Shown piece after piece: positions 4,957 through 5,577 of a stretch of DNA of 5,577 nucleotides. The translations under genes were made by a program, and so were the position numbers. The DNA lies in assembly GCA_045599065.1 (NCBI GenBank), contig JAZRVJ010000060.1:1-5577 (forward strand), given 5' to 3'. The notes under the pieces are model-generated. The model worked only from the letters and a program-made list of their open reading frames with translations, was not told the origin of the DNA and searched no databases. This DNA comes from Hennigella sp045599065 (GTDB lineage Bacteria > Bacillota_I > Bacilli_A > Mycoplasmatales > Mycoplasmoidaceae). The number at the start of each line of letters is the position of its first letter. Position 1 is the stretch's first letter.

Positions 4957-5577
4957 TGATTTACATTAAAAGTCAAGAAGACATAGCTGGAATTAAATTA
5001 GCTTGTGAAATCTGAAAGAAAGTAAGAGCTAAATTAATTAAGGAAACAAAACCGGGAGTCAGCACCAAGAAACTAGATGAAATAGCTGCTGACGTGATTT
5101 ATGAAAATAAAGCCATACCAAGTTTCTATAAACATGAAGGGTTCCCAGGTTACATTTGTATTTCAGTGAATGATCAAATCATTCACGGAGTAGCAAGTGA
5201 TTATGTCTTAAAAAAATCTGATATCGTAACATTTGATATTGGAGTGACTTACAAAGGCTATATCTGTGATGCTGCATTCAGCATTGTTCTAGATGAAGCT
5301 AACATTGAAGCTAAAAATATTCAATTAGCAACGCTAGACTGCCTTAAAGCAGGAATAGAAGCAATAAAACCTAATGGTTATGTTGGCGATATTTCTGCTG
5401 CAATTGAGGCAACAGCTAGAGCTCATGGCTATCCAGTTATTCAAAACTATGCTGGCCATGGATGTGGACTATACGTTCACGAGGATCCAATTATTCTTAA
5501 CTATGGTACTGCTGGCACAGGACCTAGATTAAAACCAGGAATGGTTATATGCATTGAACCAATGCTATTAACTGACA
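4956..5577 (+). CDS. map: Methionine aminopeptidase type I, N-terminal 207 codons (runs off the window)
   Basis: MetAP removes the initiator Met from new proteins in the cytosol using a two-metal centre. Translation gives M-I-Y-I-K-S-Q-E-D-I-A-G-I-K-L-A, the usual type I start, and TGA at 5013-5015 must be read as Trp20. The pita-bread fold ligands visible are D94 (F-D-I-G), D105 (I-C-D-A-A), H168 (A-G-H-G-C-G) and E201 (C-I-E-P-M). Active-site H77 (I-I-H-G-V) and H175 (H-E-D-P) are also present. The last metal-ligand Glu lies beyond 5577. The ATG shares a base with the adk stop (TAATG). An in-frame TAA at 4944 excludes a longer N-terminus. The nearest SD-like stretch, AAAGGA at 4933-4938, is 17 nt away, so initiation probably depends on ribosomes finishing adk. 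Type I MetAP is about 250 residues, so roughly 45 are missing. Confidence 0.96.
5166..5186 (+). repeat. Perfect 9-bp inverted repeat with 3-nt loop in map
   Basis: GTGAATGAT (5166-5174) and ATCATTCAC (5178-5186) are exact reverse complements around CAA. They code for V-N-D-Q-I-I-H, including active-site His77. The repeat is inside conserved coding sequence with no U-tract. The structure is clear on paper, but a role is not supported. Confidence 0.55.

Noticed and set aside
4957..5577. Apparent 600-nt non-coding end of the window
   Set aside because: It holds map in one frame from ATG 4956, hidden only by a TGA Trp codon at 5013.

Overview
The window is an internal piece of the bacterial spc ribosomal-protein operon, all on the plus strand. 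The order is rplE (3' end only), rpsN, rpsH, rplF, rplR, rpsE, rplO, secY, adk, map (5' part only). It comes from a wall-less mollicute (Mycoplasma/Spiroplasma-type) that reads UGA as tryptophan (genetic code 4). Seven of the eight Trp codons in the window are TGA. Three TGA codons lie inside secY and one inside map, and these genes are continuous only under code 4. The S14 gene ends in the family-typical K-K-A-S-W only if its TGA is read as Trp. The DNA is A+T rich (about one third G+C by eye) and the genes are tightly packed, as in a reduced genome. A hominis-group mycoplasma is plausible, but I cannot name genus or species from the sequence.

Layout: 1-2891 encodes parts of both ribosomal subunits (L5 tail, S14, S8, L6, L18, S5, L15), separated by 8-16 nt gaps that each hold a purine-rich Shine-Dalgarno (SD) sequence. 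2897-4330 encodes SecY, the translocon channel. 4324-4956 encodes adenylate kinase, and 4956-5577 the start of methionine aminopeptidase type I. The last three genes are joined by overlaps or a 5 nt gap, and secY and map lack a well-placed SD, so translational coupling is likely. No promoter, terminator, RNA gene, mobile element or CRISPR is visible, and no stretch over 20 nt is gene-free. Transcription must start upstream and run past the window.

The genes fit together as a growth module: ribosome assembly, the SecY channel that inserts membrane proteins, adenylate kinase for the adenine-nucleotide balance, and removal of the initiator Met from new proteins. Departures from the standard operon are (i) rpmD (L30) missing between rpsE and rplO, (ii) an S5 with a roughly 90-residue K/E/A/P/V-rich N-terminal extension holding a 17-residue tandem repeat, (iii) ends of rpsN, rpsH and secY that run one codon past a TGA, and (iv) several short perfect inverted repeats inside coding sequence, one just after the rpsH start codon. 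I see no undescribed system; the window is mostly an ordinary conserved operon.
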